DNA of 10,432 bases, taken from Gemmatimonadaceae bacterium (GTDB lineage Bacteria; Gemmatimonadota; Gemmatimonadetes; Gemmatimonadales; Gemmatimonadaceae). The position numbers were made by a program, and so were the translations under genes. The notes below the pieces were generated by a model that was given only the letters and a program-made list of their open reading frames with translations, did not search any database and had not been told where the DNA came from. This document shows, piece by piece, positions 1-6,381 of the stretch. Every line of letters starts with the position of its first letter. The stretch's first letter is position 1. The stretch covers positions 1 to 10,432 of the forward strand of contig JACMLI010000172.1 of assembly GCA_014379705.1 (NCBI GenBank). The letters run 5' to 3'.

Positions 1-1059
1 ACGCCATAGGCCTGAGCAATGAACTGCGTCGCCATCGAGAGATAGATCGAGGTCCCATCCAGGTTGAACGAGTAGCCCGCCGGGATCACCAGGCCGACCA
101 CCGGTTTCGCACAGCCGAACTTCTCCATCTTGTCCAGCATGCGCGGGAGCGCCGCCTCGCTCGACGACGTGCCAAGCACGATCAGGATCTCGTCCTTGAT
201 GAACACGATCAGCTTCCACAAGGAAAAGCCGTAGGCGCGCGCAATCAGGTTCAGGACGACGAAGATGAAGAGCGCCATCGTCAGGTACACGGTGCCCATC
301 AGGCGGCCGAGCGCGGCGAGCGAGCCGAGACCGAAGTTGCCGATGGTGTACGCCATGGCCCCCAAAGGCCCCGATCGGGGCTACGACCATCACGATGCCA
401 ACGATCCGGAAGAACACTGTCATGAGCCGGTCGAGCACCCGCGTCACCGGCCGCGCCGCTCGGCCTAACGAGGCGAGGGCCACGCCGAAGAGCACGGAGA
501 AGAAGACGACCTGGAGGATCTCACCCTCCGCGAAGGCCCCGACCACGCTCGACGGCACGACATGCGTGAGGAAGTCGATCCAGTTCATCTCCTGCCCGGC
601 CTGCGTATAGCGCGAGATGTCCCCGGTGGCGAGCCGCGCGGCGTCGATGCCATCACCGGGCCGCACCAGGTTCATCACGACCACCCCGATCGCGAGCGCG
701 AACGTGGTCACGATCTCGAAGTAGATGAAGGCCTTGAGGCCCACGCGCCCCACTTTCTTGAGATCGCTCGTCTGCGCGATGCCCAGCACGATCGTGAGGA
801 AGATCACCGGGGCGATGATCATCCGGACGAGGTTGATGAACGTGTCACCGACGGGCTTCATCGCCTTGCCCACCGACGGCCAGATCATCCCGACGAGGAT
901 GCCCAGCGCGATGGCCACGAGGACGCGGAAGGTCAGGTTGCGACCGAGGCGCGCGATGGTGCTGGGCGGGACCGGATGACTGGTCGGCGGAAGCTCCGGC
1001 TCACCGTGCGTGGGCGCGGCAAGGTCGTCGCGGGTCTCGTGCTGGTCGTGTCCGGTCAT
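1..1059 (-). CDS. dctA: C4-dicarboxylate/cation symporter DctA, partial at the window edge, with an apparent +1 frameshift
   Basis: Inner-membrane secondary transporter of the dicarboxylate/amino acid:cation symporter (SDF) family, which takes up succinate, fumarate or malate with H+ or Na+. Reading leftwards from the ATG at 1059 gives a 33-residue hydrophilic leader, then family sequence such as MIIAPVIFLTIVLGIA and VVPSSVVGAFAEGEILQV. After residue 233 (APIGAFG) the frame must move by one base at 359-363 to continue as AMAYTIGNFGLGSL. Beyond that lie LGTSSSEAALPRMLDKMEK (about residues 295-313) and the signature GYSFNLDGTSIYLSMATQFI (about 328-347); the serine-rich SSSE loop and NLDGT are substrate and cation-site motifs of the family. 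About 350 residues are visible; DctA is usually near 430, so roughly 80 are outside the window. The unshifted frame stays open to the edge but encodes nothing family-like. The identity is very secure; whether the gene is intact in the organism is not. Confidence 0.9.
   Translation of the reverse strand, partial: MTGHDQHETRDDLAAPTHGEPELPPTSHPVPPSTIARLGRNLTFRVLVAIALGILVGMIWPSVGKAMKPVGDTFINLVRMIIAPVIFLTIVLGIAQTSDLKKVGRVGLKAFIYFEIVTTFALAIGVVVMNLVRPGDGIDAARLATGDISRYTQAGQEMNWIDFLTHVVPSSVVGAFAEGEILQVVFFSVLFGVALASLGRAARPVTRVLDRLMTVFFRIVGIVMVVAPIGAFGGHGVHHRQLRSRLARRARPPDGHRVPDDGALHLRRPEPDCARLRLFLVEADRVHQGRDPDRAWHVVERGGAPAHAGQDGEVRLCETGGRPGDPGGLLVQPGWDLDLSLDGDAVHCSGLWR
359..363 (-). other. Frameshift site in dctA (five-base homopolymer)
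   Basis: The coding strand reads TTTGGGGGCCATGGCG. Four Gs would give F-G-A-M-A, as in the DctA consensus APIGAFGAMA; five Gs put the remaining gene out of frame. The rest of the protein is well conserved on both sides of the site, so this is either a recent single-base mutation or a homopolymer sequencing or assembly error. Confidence 0.85.
463..470 (-). repeat. CGTTAGGC octamer, copy 1 (in dctA)
   Basis: The coding strand reads TCG-TTA-GGC (Ser-Leu-Gly) in frame. TTA is a very rare leucine codon in this sequence. Same octamer, strand sense and phase as copies 2 and 3. Confidence 0.6.
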
Positions 1060-1128
1060 CCGGGATGCTACTCCCAGTGCGGCACGTCTGGAAGGACTGA
1101 CGATGGGGGAATGGGGAGGGTGAGTGCT

Positions 1129-1174
1129 GAATGGTGAATGGTGAATCGCGCGCCCCATTCACCATTCACTATTC
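1129..1174. repeat. Heptamer-word hairpin A (GAATGGT units)
   Basis: The left arm 1129-1146 is tandem GAATGGT and pairs with 1157-1174 across a 10-base C/G loop (1147-1156). Seventeen of 18 positions are complementary, and the odd one could be a G-U pair in RNA. Related ATTCACC/CCCATTC words continue to 1198, and GAATGGGG-like words precede it from about 1108. The element lies between two minus-strand genes, starting a few bases after the stop of the membrane-protein gene and ending about 70 bp before the dctA start. There is no clean T-tract, so a classical intrinsic terminator is not shown. Confidence 0.8.
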
Positions 1175-1202
1175 ACCATTGCCCATCGCCCATTCACCTC
1201 TC

Positions 1203-1766
1203 TCACACACTGGGCCACAGCCAGCCGAACACCCCACCACTCACGATGGCGTACAGAAACCCGTCGAAGGTCGACTTGACGGTCGCCGTGGTCGACTTGC
1301 CAAACCAGATGGCCTGCGGCCACACCCCGAGGCCGTAGCCCGCGAACACGATCGTGCCCGCCACGCGAAACACCGTGAGGTAGGGCGTCCCCGCGGCAAG
1401 CACGCGCGATGCGAGGTACGCGGCGAACAGCGAGACGATGAGGTTGAAGACGAACCACTTCCCGAGGAGCCCGGCCATGGGCGTCATCCCCCTCGGCAGC
1501 ACCGTCATCACCACGCGCGGCCCCGCGTTCAACTTCGCAAGGAAACCCGGATCCTTCATGTCCGCCCCGGAGTTCGCGTACGGCATCAAGTAGTCGCCGG
1601 GAGCGAGGTCGTGGGATCGCAGCGCTTCCATCGCCCGATCCTCGTCAGGCACGCGTGCATAGTCCGTCTTGTGGTATCCGAGGGCCATGTGCACGAGGGA
1701 ACTCGCCACGAACACCGCCACCGCCGACAGCAGGATCGGGAGCCACAGCGACATCAGGGGGACCAT
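1203..1766 (-). CDS. Conserved small integral membrane protein, function unknown
   Basis: A 187-residue protein with four likely membrane helices, about residues 6-26, 103-120, 131-150 and 168-185. Between helices 1 and 2 lies a soluble stretch with HKTDYARVPDEDRAMEALR and the PGDYLMPYANSGADMKDPGF region. It ends in the aromatic motif FGWLWP. I recognise the general pattern (HM-LGYHK-DY-PDED, then GDY-P, and a C-terminal DG-LYA-SGG-FGWLWP) as a conserved uncharacterised membrane family, but I cannot give a verified family name or function. The frame is open further upstream to 1838, but the start at 1766 is preferred because a perfect GGAGG lies 5 bases upstream. It is 99 bp downstream of the phosphoribosyltransferase gene on the same strand, so co-transcription is possible. 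Its stop is followed almost directly by hairpin element A. Confidence 0.75.
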   Translation of the reverse strand: MVPLMSLWLPILLSAVAVFVASSLVHMALGYHKTDYARVPDEDRAMEALRSHDLAPGDYLMPYANSGADMKDPGFLAKLNAGPRVVMTVLPRGMTPMAGLLGKWFVFNLIVSLFAAYLASRVLAAGTPYLTVFRVAGTIVFAGYGLGVWPQAIWFGKSTTATVKSTFDGFLYAIVSGGVFGWLWPSV

Positions 1767-1771
1767 GCCGA

Positions 1772-1776
1772 CCTCC
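1772..1776 (-). promoter_or_regulatory. Shine-Dalgarno GGAGG that fixes the start of the membrane-protein gene
   Basis: On the minus strand, GGAGG is followed by a 5-base spacer (TCGGC) and ATG at 1766. The more upstream in-frame ATGs at 1778 and 1838 add residues that do not look like an N-terminus (arginine-rich, before the first helix). This site decides the start choice. Confidence 0.65.
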
Positions 1777-1865
1777 ATGCAGGGGACACGCCGGACTGCG
1801 AGCGCCACGAAACTGTGGCGCCCTGCCCTGCTCGGCAACGACCTCGGTGCGAAAGGGCCTGGGCG

Positions 1866-2378
1866 TTACGCGCCCTGGTATTTCGGGTTTGGTTGCAAGT
1901 CGCCCTCGACGAGGATCTCGCGATCCCAGGGGAGCACGATCGTGCTCTCGGTGGCCAGCGCGTGGAAGTCCGGCTCGAAGGGTCCCGTCTTGAACGAAAC
2001 TGCCGTGCGGACTTCGCTCGCCCCGGCGTTCACGATGGCGGCGATCGCAAGGCGCATCGTGTCGCCCGTGTCACAGGTCTCGTCGACGATGAGTACGCGC
2101 CGGCCACGCACCTCATGTGGCGCCGCCCCGAGCACCGACGGCGTCTCGCGCACGTGGTCCTCGTCTCGTCTCGACACGAGGATCGACCGGAACTCGCAAT
2201 CGAGAATCGCTGCGACCACGGCGGCGGGAATCACGCCGGCGGTCGCGATGCCGACCACGATCTCGGGCTCGTACTCCCGCGCGACCTTGAGCGCGAGGGC
2301 CCGAGACAGCTCGCCGAACAGCGGCCATTCGACGTCGAATCGACCCTTGCTCGGGTCCACTTCATAGCGGCGGGGCAC
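1866..2378 (-). CDS. Purine-type phosphoribosyltransferase (Hpt/Gpt-like, COG2236 style)
   Basis: A cytoplasmic type I phosphoribosyltransferase of 170 residues. The PRPP-binding loop is VLIVDETCDTGDT (residues 95-107), with the paired acidic residues before the TGDT phosphate loop. An earlier strand-loop, VVGIATAGVIPA (41-52), matches the pyrophosphate-binding region. The C-terminal LPWDREILVEGDLQPNPKY (149-167) resembles the tail of the hypoxanthine/xanthine phosphoribosyltransferase-like COG2236 group more than orotate phosphoribosyltransferase. The likely role is purine salvage: base plus PRPP to nucleoside monophosphate and PPi. The exact base is not readable from sequence. The start is GTG at 2378, with GAGG 5 bases upstream (2384-2387); the frame is open to 2486, but that part (arginine- and proline-rich) looks non-coding. 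It is divergent from the PD40 lipoprotein gene. Confidence 0.8.
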   Translation of the reverse strand: MPRRYEVDPSKGRFDVEWPLFGELSRALALKVAREYEPEIVVGIATAGVIPAAVVAAILDCEFRSILVSRRDEDHVRETPSVLGAAPHEVRGRRVLIVDETCDTGDTMRLAIAAIVNAGASEVRTAVSFKTGPFEPDFHALATESTIVLPWDREILVEGDLQPNPKYQGA

Positions 2379-2422
2379 GGCAGCCTCGGGGTGCGGGGTG
2401 TGGTGGAAGGTAGGCGCCGGAG

Positions 2423-2441
2423 GGCGACTGGTGCAGTCGCC
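2423..2441. promoter_or_regulatory. Perfect 8-bp dyad in a divergent intergenic region (possible operator or hairpin)
   Basis: GGCGACTG and CAGTCGCC are separated by the triplet GTG, and the right arm runs into CTTTC. It sits midway between the start of the phosphoribosyltransferase gene (2378, minus) and the lipoprotein gene (2538, plus), where both promoters must lie. It could be an operator for a dimeric repressor or a leader hairpin for the plus-strand gene. Which of these cannot be told from sequence, and chance is not excluded at this GC content. Confidence 0.35.
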
Positions 2442-2537
2442 TTTCGAGCCATCCCGCGTCCCGGGCACCCTGCGGCGAGGAAGCACCGTCGGGCCCGTGC
2501 ACGGCTCCCGGTGGCGTGCGATGCTGCATTGTCCCGC

Positions 2538-3437
2538 ATGCGCTTCACCTCTTCATCGCTTTCGCTCGTCCTCCTCGCCGCGTGCGCCTCGGCGTCCAGC
2601 GGGGGGCGCGCGCCTCTCCCCGCCCCTCCGGAGGCGCCGACGCTGTTCGCTCCGGGGATCGTATCCTCGGCGGCCCCGGAGTTCGCGATCACGTTCACCC
2701 CCGACTTGCGCACCCTGTACTTCAACCGGGCCACGGCAGACCGATCCTCCCTCACGATCATGGAGTCGCGATGGACAGGGACAGCGTGGTCTGCGCCGCG
2801 GGTGGCGTCGTTCTCCGGGATCCACCGAGACGTCGACCCCTTCGTCTCGAGCGATGGTCGGCGCGTGTACTTCTCCTCGAGCCGCCCCGGAGGCGTTGGC
2901 GCCGCCGGCAACCTGGACACGTGGTTCGTGGAGCGCACGTCGGCGGGCTGGGGTGACCCTCGCAACGCGGGGCGACCATTCAACACCGACTCGAACGACG
3001 TGTTCGTGTCGGAAACGCGCGATGGCACCACGATCGTCGGCTCCAACCGCGCGGGGGCGGCGCGCATCTTCGCATCACGCCGCCGCGCCGACTCGTGGGA
3101 AGAACCGCAGGCGCTCTCCGCCGGTGCACCGGGTGACGGCAACGCGCTGATCAGTCCGAGCGGACGCTTCCTCGTGCACGTGCGCACGACGCCCTCGGGC
3201 GGAGCGGATCTCTGGGTCGCCTGCCGAACCGCCGATGGCTGGAGCGCATCGACTCCGCTCCAGGGCGGCGTGAACTCCACGTTTGCCGACTTCGCGCCCG
3301 CCCTCTCGCCTGACGAGCGACTGCTCTTCTTCACCTCGGAACGTCCCGGGGTCGCCCCTGCGGTGCCGGCAGGGACGCGTCCCCCCGGAGACATTTACGC
3401 AATAGGAACAGCCGCGGCGGGCATCGACTGCGCCTGA
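2538..3437 (+). CDS. PD40/WD40-like beta-propeller lipoprotein (TolB-like)
   Basis: A 299-residue exported protein. The N-terminus is a lipoprotein signal with lipobox LLAAC, cysteine at residue 16, followed by a Ser/Gly/Pro-rich linker to about residue 35. The rest is a run of PD40-type blades: PEFAITFTPDLRTLYFNR (47-64), VDPFVSSDGRRVYFSSSRPGG (99-119), a less canonical SNDVFVSETRDGTTIVGSNR block (152-171), NALISPSGRFLVHVRT (202-217) and FADFAPALSPDERLLFFTSERPG (249-271). Proteins of this type are anchored to the outer or inner membrane and are usually thought to bind peptides or other ligands; no catalytic motif is visible. The start is chosen because the signal peptide begins exactly there; no strong ribosome binding site precedes it. 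The same frame is open far upstream, but that part is a shadow of minus-strand genes. It converges on the next gene with stops 3 bp apart. Confidence 0.85.
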   Translation: MRFTSSSLSLVLLAACASASSGGRAPLPAPPEAPTLFAPGIVSSAAPEFAITFTPDLRTLYFNRATADRSSLTIMESRWTGTAWSAPRVASFSGIHRDVDPFVSSDGRRVYFSSSRPGGVGAAGNLDTWFVERTSAGWGDPRNAGRPFNTDSNDVFVSETRDGTTIVGSNRAGAARIFASRRRADSWEEPQALSAGAPGDGNALISPSGRFLVHVRTTPSGGADLWVACRTADGWSASTPLQGGVNSTFADFAPALSPDERLLFFTSERPGVAPAVPAGTRPPGDIYAIGTAAAGIDCA

Positions 3438-3440
3438 TGC

Positions 3441-4538
3441 CTACCGCGCGAGAAGCACGCCGGGCCGTAGGTCGAGCCGAGCTTGCACCCCCCAACCACC
3501 AAACACATCACCCACGACCACGCTCACGACATTCGTCCCGGCACGCAGCGGCACGTACGACACGAGCTGGTCGGGGCCGATGAGTCCTTCCTGGCGCGGC
3601 AGGTCGTAGGAGTACGACGCGTCCACCGACGCAATGGGCTCGCCGTTCACGAAGATCGTGGCGGCATCGCTGAAGCCGAAGTCGATGCGCTGCCGCGTCG
3701 GACGCGTTGCGTTGAGCTGGAACGACGCGACGACGGTGGGGCGAGTGGTTCCCTGCGGACGCGCGACGTGTTCGTCGAGCATCAACAGGCCCGACGCGCG
3801 AGCCCTGACCCTCGTGGTGGTTCCCGCGGGTGTGGGCAGCGACGTCACGTGCGCTGCGGGCGCGAGGAATGGCGCGGACAGCTCCCAATCGCGCACGGCA
3901 TTGCCCACCGAATCCGCGGGCGGGGCGAGGGTGTCGAAGCGGAAGCTGGTCTGCTCCGGAGTCACGACGACGTTGGAGAAGGTTGCGGCGTGCGTCGCCG
4001 GGCTTCCCTGCGGCACAAAGCCGCGGAGCGAGATGCCTCCCGACCGCGGGGAGCGCCCGAGGCGTCGCATCACGAGCACGGGATTCGCCTGCCGGTCGAG
4101 GAAGAGCACCGCCTGTGATCCACGCACTTCGAGCCGCACGTGCATCGGACGGCCGATCGACAGCGGCACCGATGCCGTGCCGCCCGCGCCGTGGAAGAGC
4201 TGCCATGCACTCTGTCGTTGGTTGACGGGCGCGTACTGGATGGCGTCCGGCAGACCCGACTTGTGGTTGCGAAAGTAGACCTCCTCGCCCTCGCCATCCG
4301 CCCCGGTCCGGAACTCCACGTAGGAGAACGCGCGGCCCTCGGCGAGGGTCATGTCGAACTCGATCGTGCCGTCGCGGAATGCTGGACCCGACAGGCGCGC
4401 GCGTCCCGAGGCGATGCGCACGCCGGAATCCGCGGGCAGCATCGTGGCCCTCCCCTCGAGGGTGTATGGCGCGCCCTGGGGCGCGATCGCGGCGACGGGG
4501 ACGACGACCAACAGCGACACGGCGAGCGCGACACGCAT
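3441..4538 (-). CDS. Secreted ConA-like (LamG/DUF1080-like) protein with C-terminal jelly-roll domain
   Basis: A 365-residue exported protein. Residues 1-19 form a Sec signal (MRVALAVSLLVVVPVAAIA). Residues about 45-195 read as a concanavalin A-like beta-sandwich of the LamG or DUF1080/3-keto-disaccharide hydrolase type: FRDGTIEFDMTLAEGRAFSYVEFRT, then EVYFRNHKSGLPDAIQY, a WQLFHG segment, and VRLEVRGSQAVLFLDRQANPVLVM. Residues about 265-355 look like a galactose-binding-like jelly roll (DFGFSDAATIFVNGEPI, then VPLRAGTNVVSVVVGDVFGGWGVQARLD). Such two-domain proteins bind or process glycans outside the cytoplasm; I cannot assign catalytic residues. The start is supported by GGAG at 4545-4548, 6 bases upstream, and by the signal peptide; the frame's extension to 4760 runs antisense to the AraC gene. 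It is divergent from that regulator, which may control it. Confidence 0.75.
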   Translation of the reverse strand: MRVALAVSLLVVVPVAAIAPQGAPYTLEGRATMLPADSGVRIASGRARLSGPAFRDGTIEFDMTLAEGRAFSYVEFRTGADGEGEEVYFRNHKSGLPDAIQYAPVNQRQSAWQLFHGAGGTASVPLSIGRPMHVRLEVRGSQAVLFLDRQANPVLVMRRLGRSPRSGGISLRGFVPQGSPATHAATFSNVVVTPEQTSFRFDTLAPPADSVGNAVRDWELSAPFLAPAAHVTSLPTPAGTTTRVRARASGLLMLDEHVARPQGTTRPTVVASFQLNATRPTRQRIDFGFSDAATIFVNGEPIASVDASYSYDLPRQEGLIGPDQLVSYVPLRAGTNVVSVVVGDVFGGWGVQARLDLRPGVLLAR

Positions 4539-4551
4539 GCACGACTCCGGA

Positions 4552-5529
4552 ATGGGGGCAGAACGCGTCTGGTACCTTGCGACGATCGGCTCGACCCCCG
4601 ACAGCGACGAAGCGATCGAGTACTGGTACTTTTCGCTGATGGTTGCCACCGGCACCGGGCCCGCCGATGCCCGACTCGTCGAGTTCCATCGCACGAAGTA
4701 CGGGCGCGAGCTGCTCATCGACGTGGGATGGGTCTCGGAACTCCACGGCTTCATCGCCACCGCGCAGCCCCACCGGCTGGGCTTCTACGACGTGCTGTTC
4801 GTCACGAAGGGACGCGGCTGGTTCGAGATCGACGATCGGCGTGTGGCGGTCGCGCCGCGCACGCTGCTCTTCTCCGCACCCGGCCAGGTGCGCCGCCTGC
4901 GCATCGATGGACTCGAGGGGCTCGTGCTCTTCTTTCCCGCCGACTTCCTGCAGACGTTCTTCGTCGACGGGCTCTTTCTCCAGCGGCTTTCCTTCTTTGG
5001 TCAGGAGCCGTATGGCCGTGCCTTTCGCCTGGGCGCGCAGGAAGCGCGGCTCCTGCGCACGCGCCTGCTCGCGATGCGCGAGGAGATCCTCGATCCGCAA
5101 CTCGACAGCGTGCACCTCCTCCGTGCGCAGCTGTACGAGACGCTCGTCTGGCTCAATCGCGCGTATGCCCGGGCCTGGGGTGTGACCAGCGGCATGCAGG
5201 CCTCCTTTGTGATCACGCAACTCCGGCAGTTGATCGACGAATCGGTGGGCACGCGGCGCGGCGTCCCGTGGTTCGCGCGTCGACTCGCGCTGAGTCCGGG
5301 GCACCTGCGCGCCCTCACGAAGCGCCACCTTGGCGTCCCGGTCGTGCGTCTGATCGACGAGCACGCGGTGGTCGCCACGAAACGCGAACTGCTCTATTCC
5401 GAGGCCTCCTGCGCCCAGGTCGCCAACCGGATGGGCTTCGCCGATCCCGCCTACTTCTCACGCTGGTTCCGGCGCCTCACGGGCGAGTCGCCCCGGGAGT
5501 TCCGGCAACGCAGCCGACGGGAGGAATAG
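4552..5529 (+). CDS. AraC-family transcriptional regulator
   Basis: A 325-residue cytoplasmic DNA-binding regulator. The N-terminal part (about 41-115) is a cupin-like sensing domain with LGFYDVLFVTKGRGWFEIDDRRVAVAPRTLLFSAPGQVRRL. The C-terminal part (about 220-320) is a pair of helix-turn-helix motifs: VPWFARRLALSPGHLRALTKRHLG, then CAQVANRMGFADPAYFSRWFRRLTGESPREFR, the classic AraC/XylS second helix and tail. The ligand is unknown. Start choice: ATGs at 4537, 4552 and 4639 are in frame, none with a good ribosome binding site. The stretch 4552-4638 shows strong coding periodicity (third positions mostly G/C, first and second near 50%), so 4552 is preferred; 4639 would give 296 residues, closer to the usual family length. 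It is divergent from the secreted ConA-like gene, a common arrangement for a regulator and its target. Its stop is followed by inverted-repeat element B. Confidence 0.88.
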   Translation: MGAERVWYLATIGSTPDSDEAIEYWYFSLMVATGTGPADARLVEFHRTKYGRELLIDVGWVSELHGFIATAQPHRLGFYDVLFVTKGRGWFEIDDRRVAVAPRTLLFSAPGQVRRLRIDGLEGLVLFFPADFLQTFFVDGLFLQRLSFFGQEPYGRAFRLGAQEARLLRTRLLAMREEILDPQLDSVHLLRAQLYETLVWLNRAYARAWGVTSGMQASFVITQLRQLIDESVGTRRGVPWFARRLALSPGHLRALTKRHLGVPVVRLIDEHAVVATKRELLYSEASCAQVANRMGFADPAYFSRWFRRLTGESPREFRQRSRREE

Positions 5530-5809
5530 CTTGGCTTAACAGACGCTGGGTCTGGTTGCTGGCTGCTGACGGGCTGGTGCTGCTCGCTGGGTACTTGACT
5601 GGTTGCTGGAGGTACTAGAGAAGGCGCTGGATGCTGAATGCGCGACTGAGTACTGAGAGCTGGAGGCTCGATCGAGCGCTTTCCAGTACCCAGCCCCCAG
5701 CTCCAGCAAGGCAACCAGCAGCAGCACCAGCCCGTCAGAAACCAGCAACGAGCCCCAGCGCCCTTCACGAGCACGCAAGAAACCAGCACCAAGTCCCAGC
5801 AACGCGGAA
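5530..5809. repeat. Large inverted-repeat element B made of CTGGTTGCTGG/ACTGAGT words
   Basis: This fills most of the 389-bp gene-free stretch between the AraC gene and the TPR operon. The main arms are 5544-5584 and 5720-5760: 41 bases each, 37 complementary, including a perfect 19-base core (5566-5584 with 5720-5738). Inside are a perfect 10-base pair of arms (5586-5595 with 5685-5694, GCTGGGTACT) and the self-complementary GCTCGATCGAGC (5675-5686 region). ACTGAGT is repeated in tandem around 5645-5656. CCAGCA words continue on the right to about 5803. Many words can pair in alternative registers. No protein-like reading frame is convincing here. Confidence 0.8.
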
Positions 5810-5838
5810 TTGCCCGCGATCGCGTAAGTCGATAGCTT
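5810..5838 (+). promoter_or_regulatory. Candidate sigma-70-like promoter for the TPR-ParA-lipoprotein operon
   Basis: TTGCCC (5810-5815) and TAGCTT (5833-5838) are separated by 17 bases in the most A/T-rich part of the spacer, just after repeat element B and about 80 bp before the TPR start. Agreement with the consensus boxes is only partial (4 of 6 and 3 of 6), so this is a weak positional prediction. Confidence 0.3.
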
Positions 5839-5918
5839 AGCGCGAAATACGACGTTCCTTCCGGGCGGAGTGCACTGCGTCACAATCCGCCCCCGACCCC
5901 GTCTCCCGACGCGTCACG

Positions 5919-6380
5919 ATGTCATGGTGGAGCCGCCTCCTGGGTGGCAGATCCGACGACGAACTCAAGCCCCAGCGACTCGACTACCTGTCCGAGGCGC
6001 TCGTGCTCGAGAAGCAGGGAGACTACGACGCGGCCCTCACGTCGTATCGCCTCGCCCTGCGCGACAAACCCGACGATCATCGGGTCCTCATGAACATGGC
6101 GATCGCCTATTCGCGCCTGAACCGGCTCGGCGAGGCGGAGCGCTGTTATCGCCGCGTGCTCGAGGTCAAGCCTGAGCACGCCGGCGCCCACTACGGCCTG
6201 GGCTTTCTCCTGATCAAGCGGAATGATCGTGGAGCGGCCGAACAACACCTCGAGGCCTTCCTGAACGCCCCCGGCAAGAGCGCGCAGGAGGCGAATGTCG
6301 AGCACGTTCGGAGGGCCCTGGCTGACCTCCGATCGCCGCACCCCGAAAACGGCGAGGACCCTGTCCAGCCCGGGACCTGA
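5919..6380 (+). CDS. Tetratricopeptide-repeat protein
   Basis: A 153-residue soluble TPR protein, probably a protein-protein interaction scaffold. After a tryptophan-containing N-terminus (MSWWSRLLGGRSDDE) there are about three TPR units: YLSEALVLEKQGDYDAALTSYRLALRDKPDD (23-53), VLMNMAIAYSRLNRLGEAERCYRRVLEVKPEH (57-88) and AHYGLGFLLIKRNDRGAAEQHLEAFLNA (91-118). These are followed by a short helix (ANVEHVRRALADLR) and a charged tail. There is no signal peptide. It is the first gene of a tight operon, its stop lying one base before the GTG of the ParA-like gene; this points to a shared function, perhaps as partner or adaptor of that ATPase. The partner role is inference. Confidence 0.85.
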   Translation: MSWWSRLLGGRSDDELKPQRLDYLSEALVLEKQGDYDAALTSYRLALRDKPDDHRVLMNMAIAYSRLNRLGEAERCYRRVLEVKPEHAGAHYGLGFLLIKRNDRGAAEQHLEAFLNAPGKSAQEANVEHVRRALADLRSPHPENGEDPVQPGT

Positions 6381-6381
6381 C

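Noticed and set aside
1108..1198. CRISPR-like repeated words
   Set aside because: Units are only about 7 bp, there are no unique spacers of about 30 bp, and the right half is the reverse complement of the left; it is a hairpin, not an array. The same applies to 5530-5809 and 9821-9897.
1859..1877. Small hairpin GGGCG-TTACG-CGCCC as a terminator of the phosphoribosyltransferase gene
   Set aside because: Five base pairs only, it includes the stop codon itself, and no T-tract follows on the minus strand.
1866..2378. Orotate phosphoribosyltransferase (pyrE) as identity
   Set aside because: The PRPP loop is common to all type I enzymes; the C-terminal PWDRE region and the short length fit purine (Hpt/Gpt-like) enzymes better, so no pyrE symbol is given.
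1131..2537. Plus-strand frame open continuously from 1131 into the PD40 lipoprotein gene (768 codons in total)
   Set aside because: The first 469 codons are Arg/His-rich shadow of the minus-strand membrane-protein and phosphoribosyltransferase genes; the real gene begins at the lipoprotein signal at 2538.
3508..5364. Minus-strand open frame of 618 codons
   Set aside because: It is a shadow across two genes with clear identity in other frames (secreted ConA-like protein, AraC regulator); its translation is Arg/Pro-rich with no motif.
5451..5883. Small minus-strand open frames over the spacer before the TPR operon (113 and 115 codons)
   Set aside because: They translate the repeated CTGGTTGCTGG words into low-complexity Gln/Ser/Pro and Leu/Val stretches; no start signal or family resemblance.
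6295..6381. Upstream ATG for the ParA-like gene
   Set aside because: It would overlap the TPR gene by 86 bases and add a leader absent from the family; GTG at 6382 puts the Walker A motif at the usual distance from the N-terminus.
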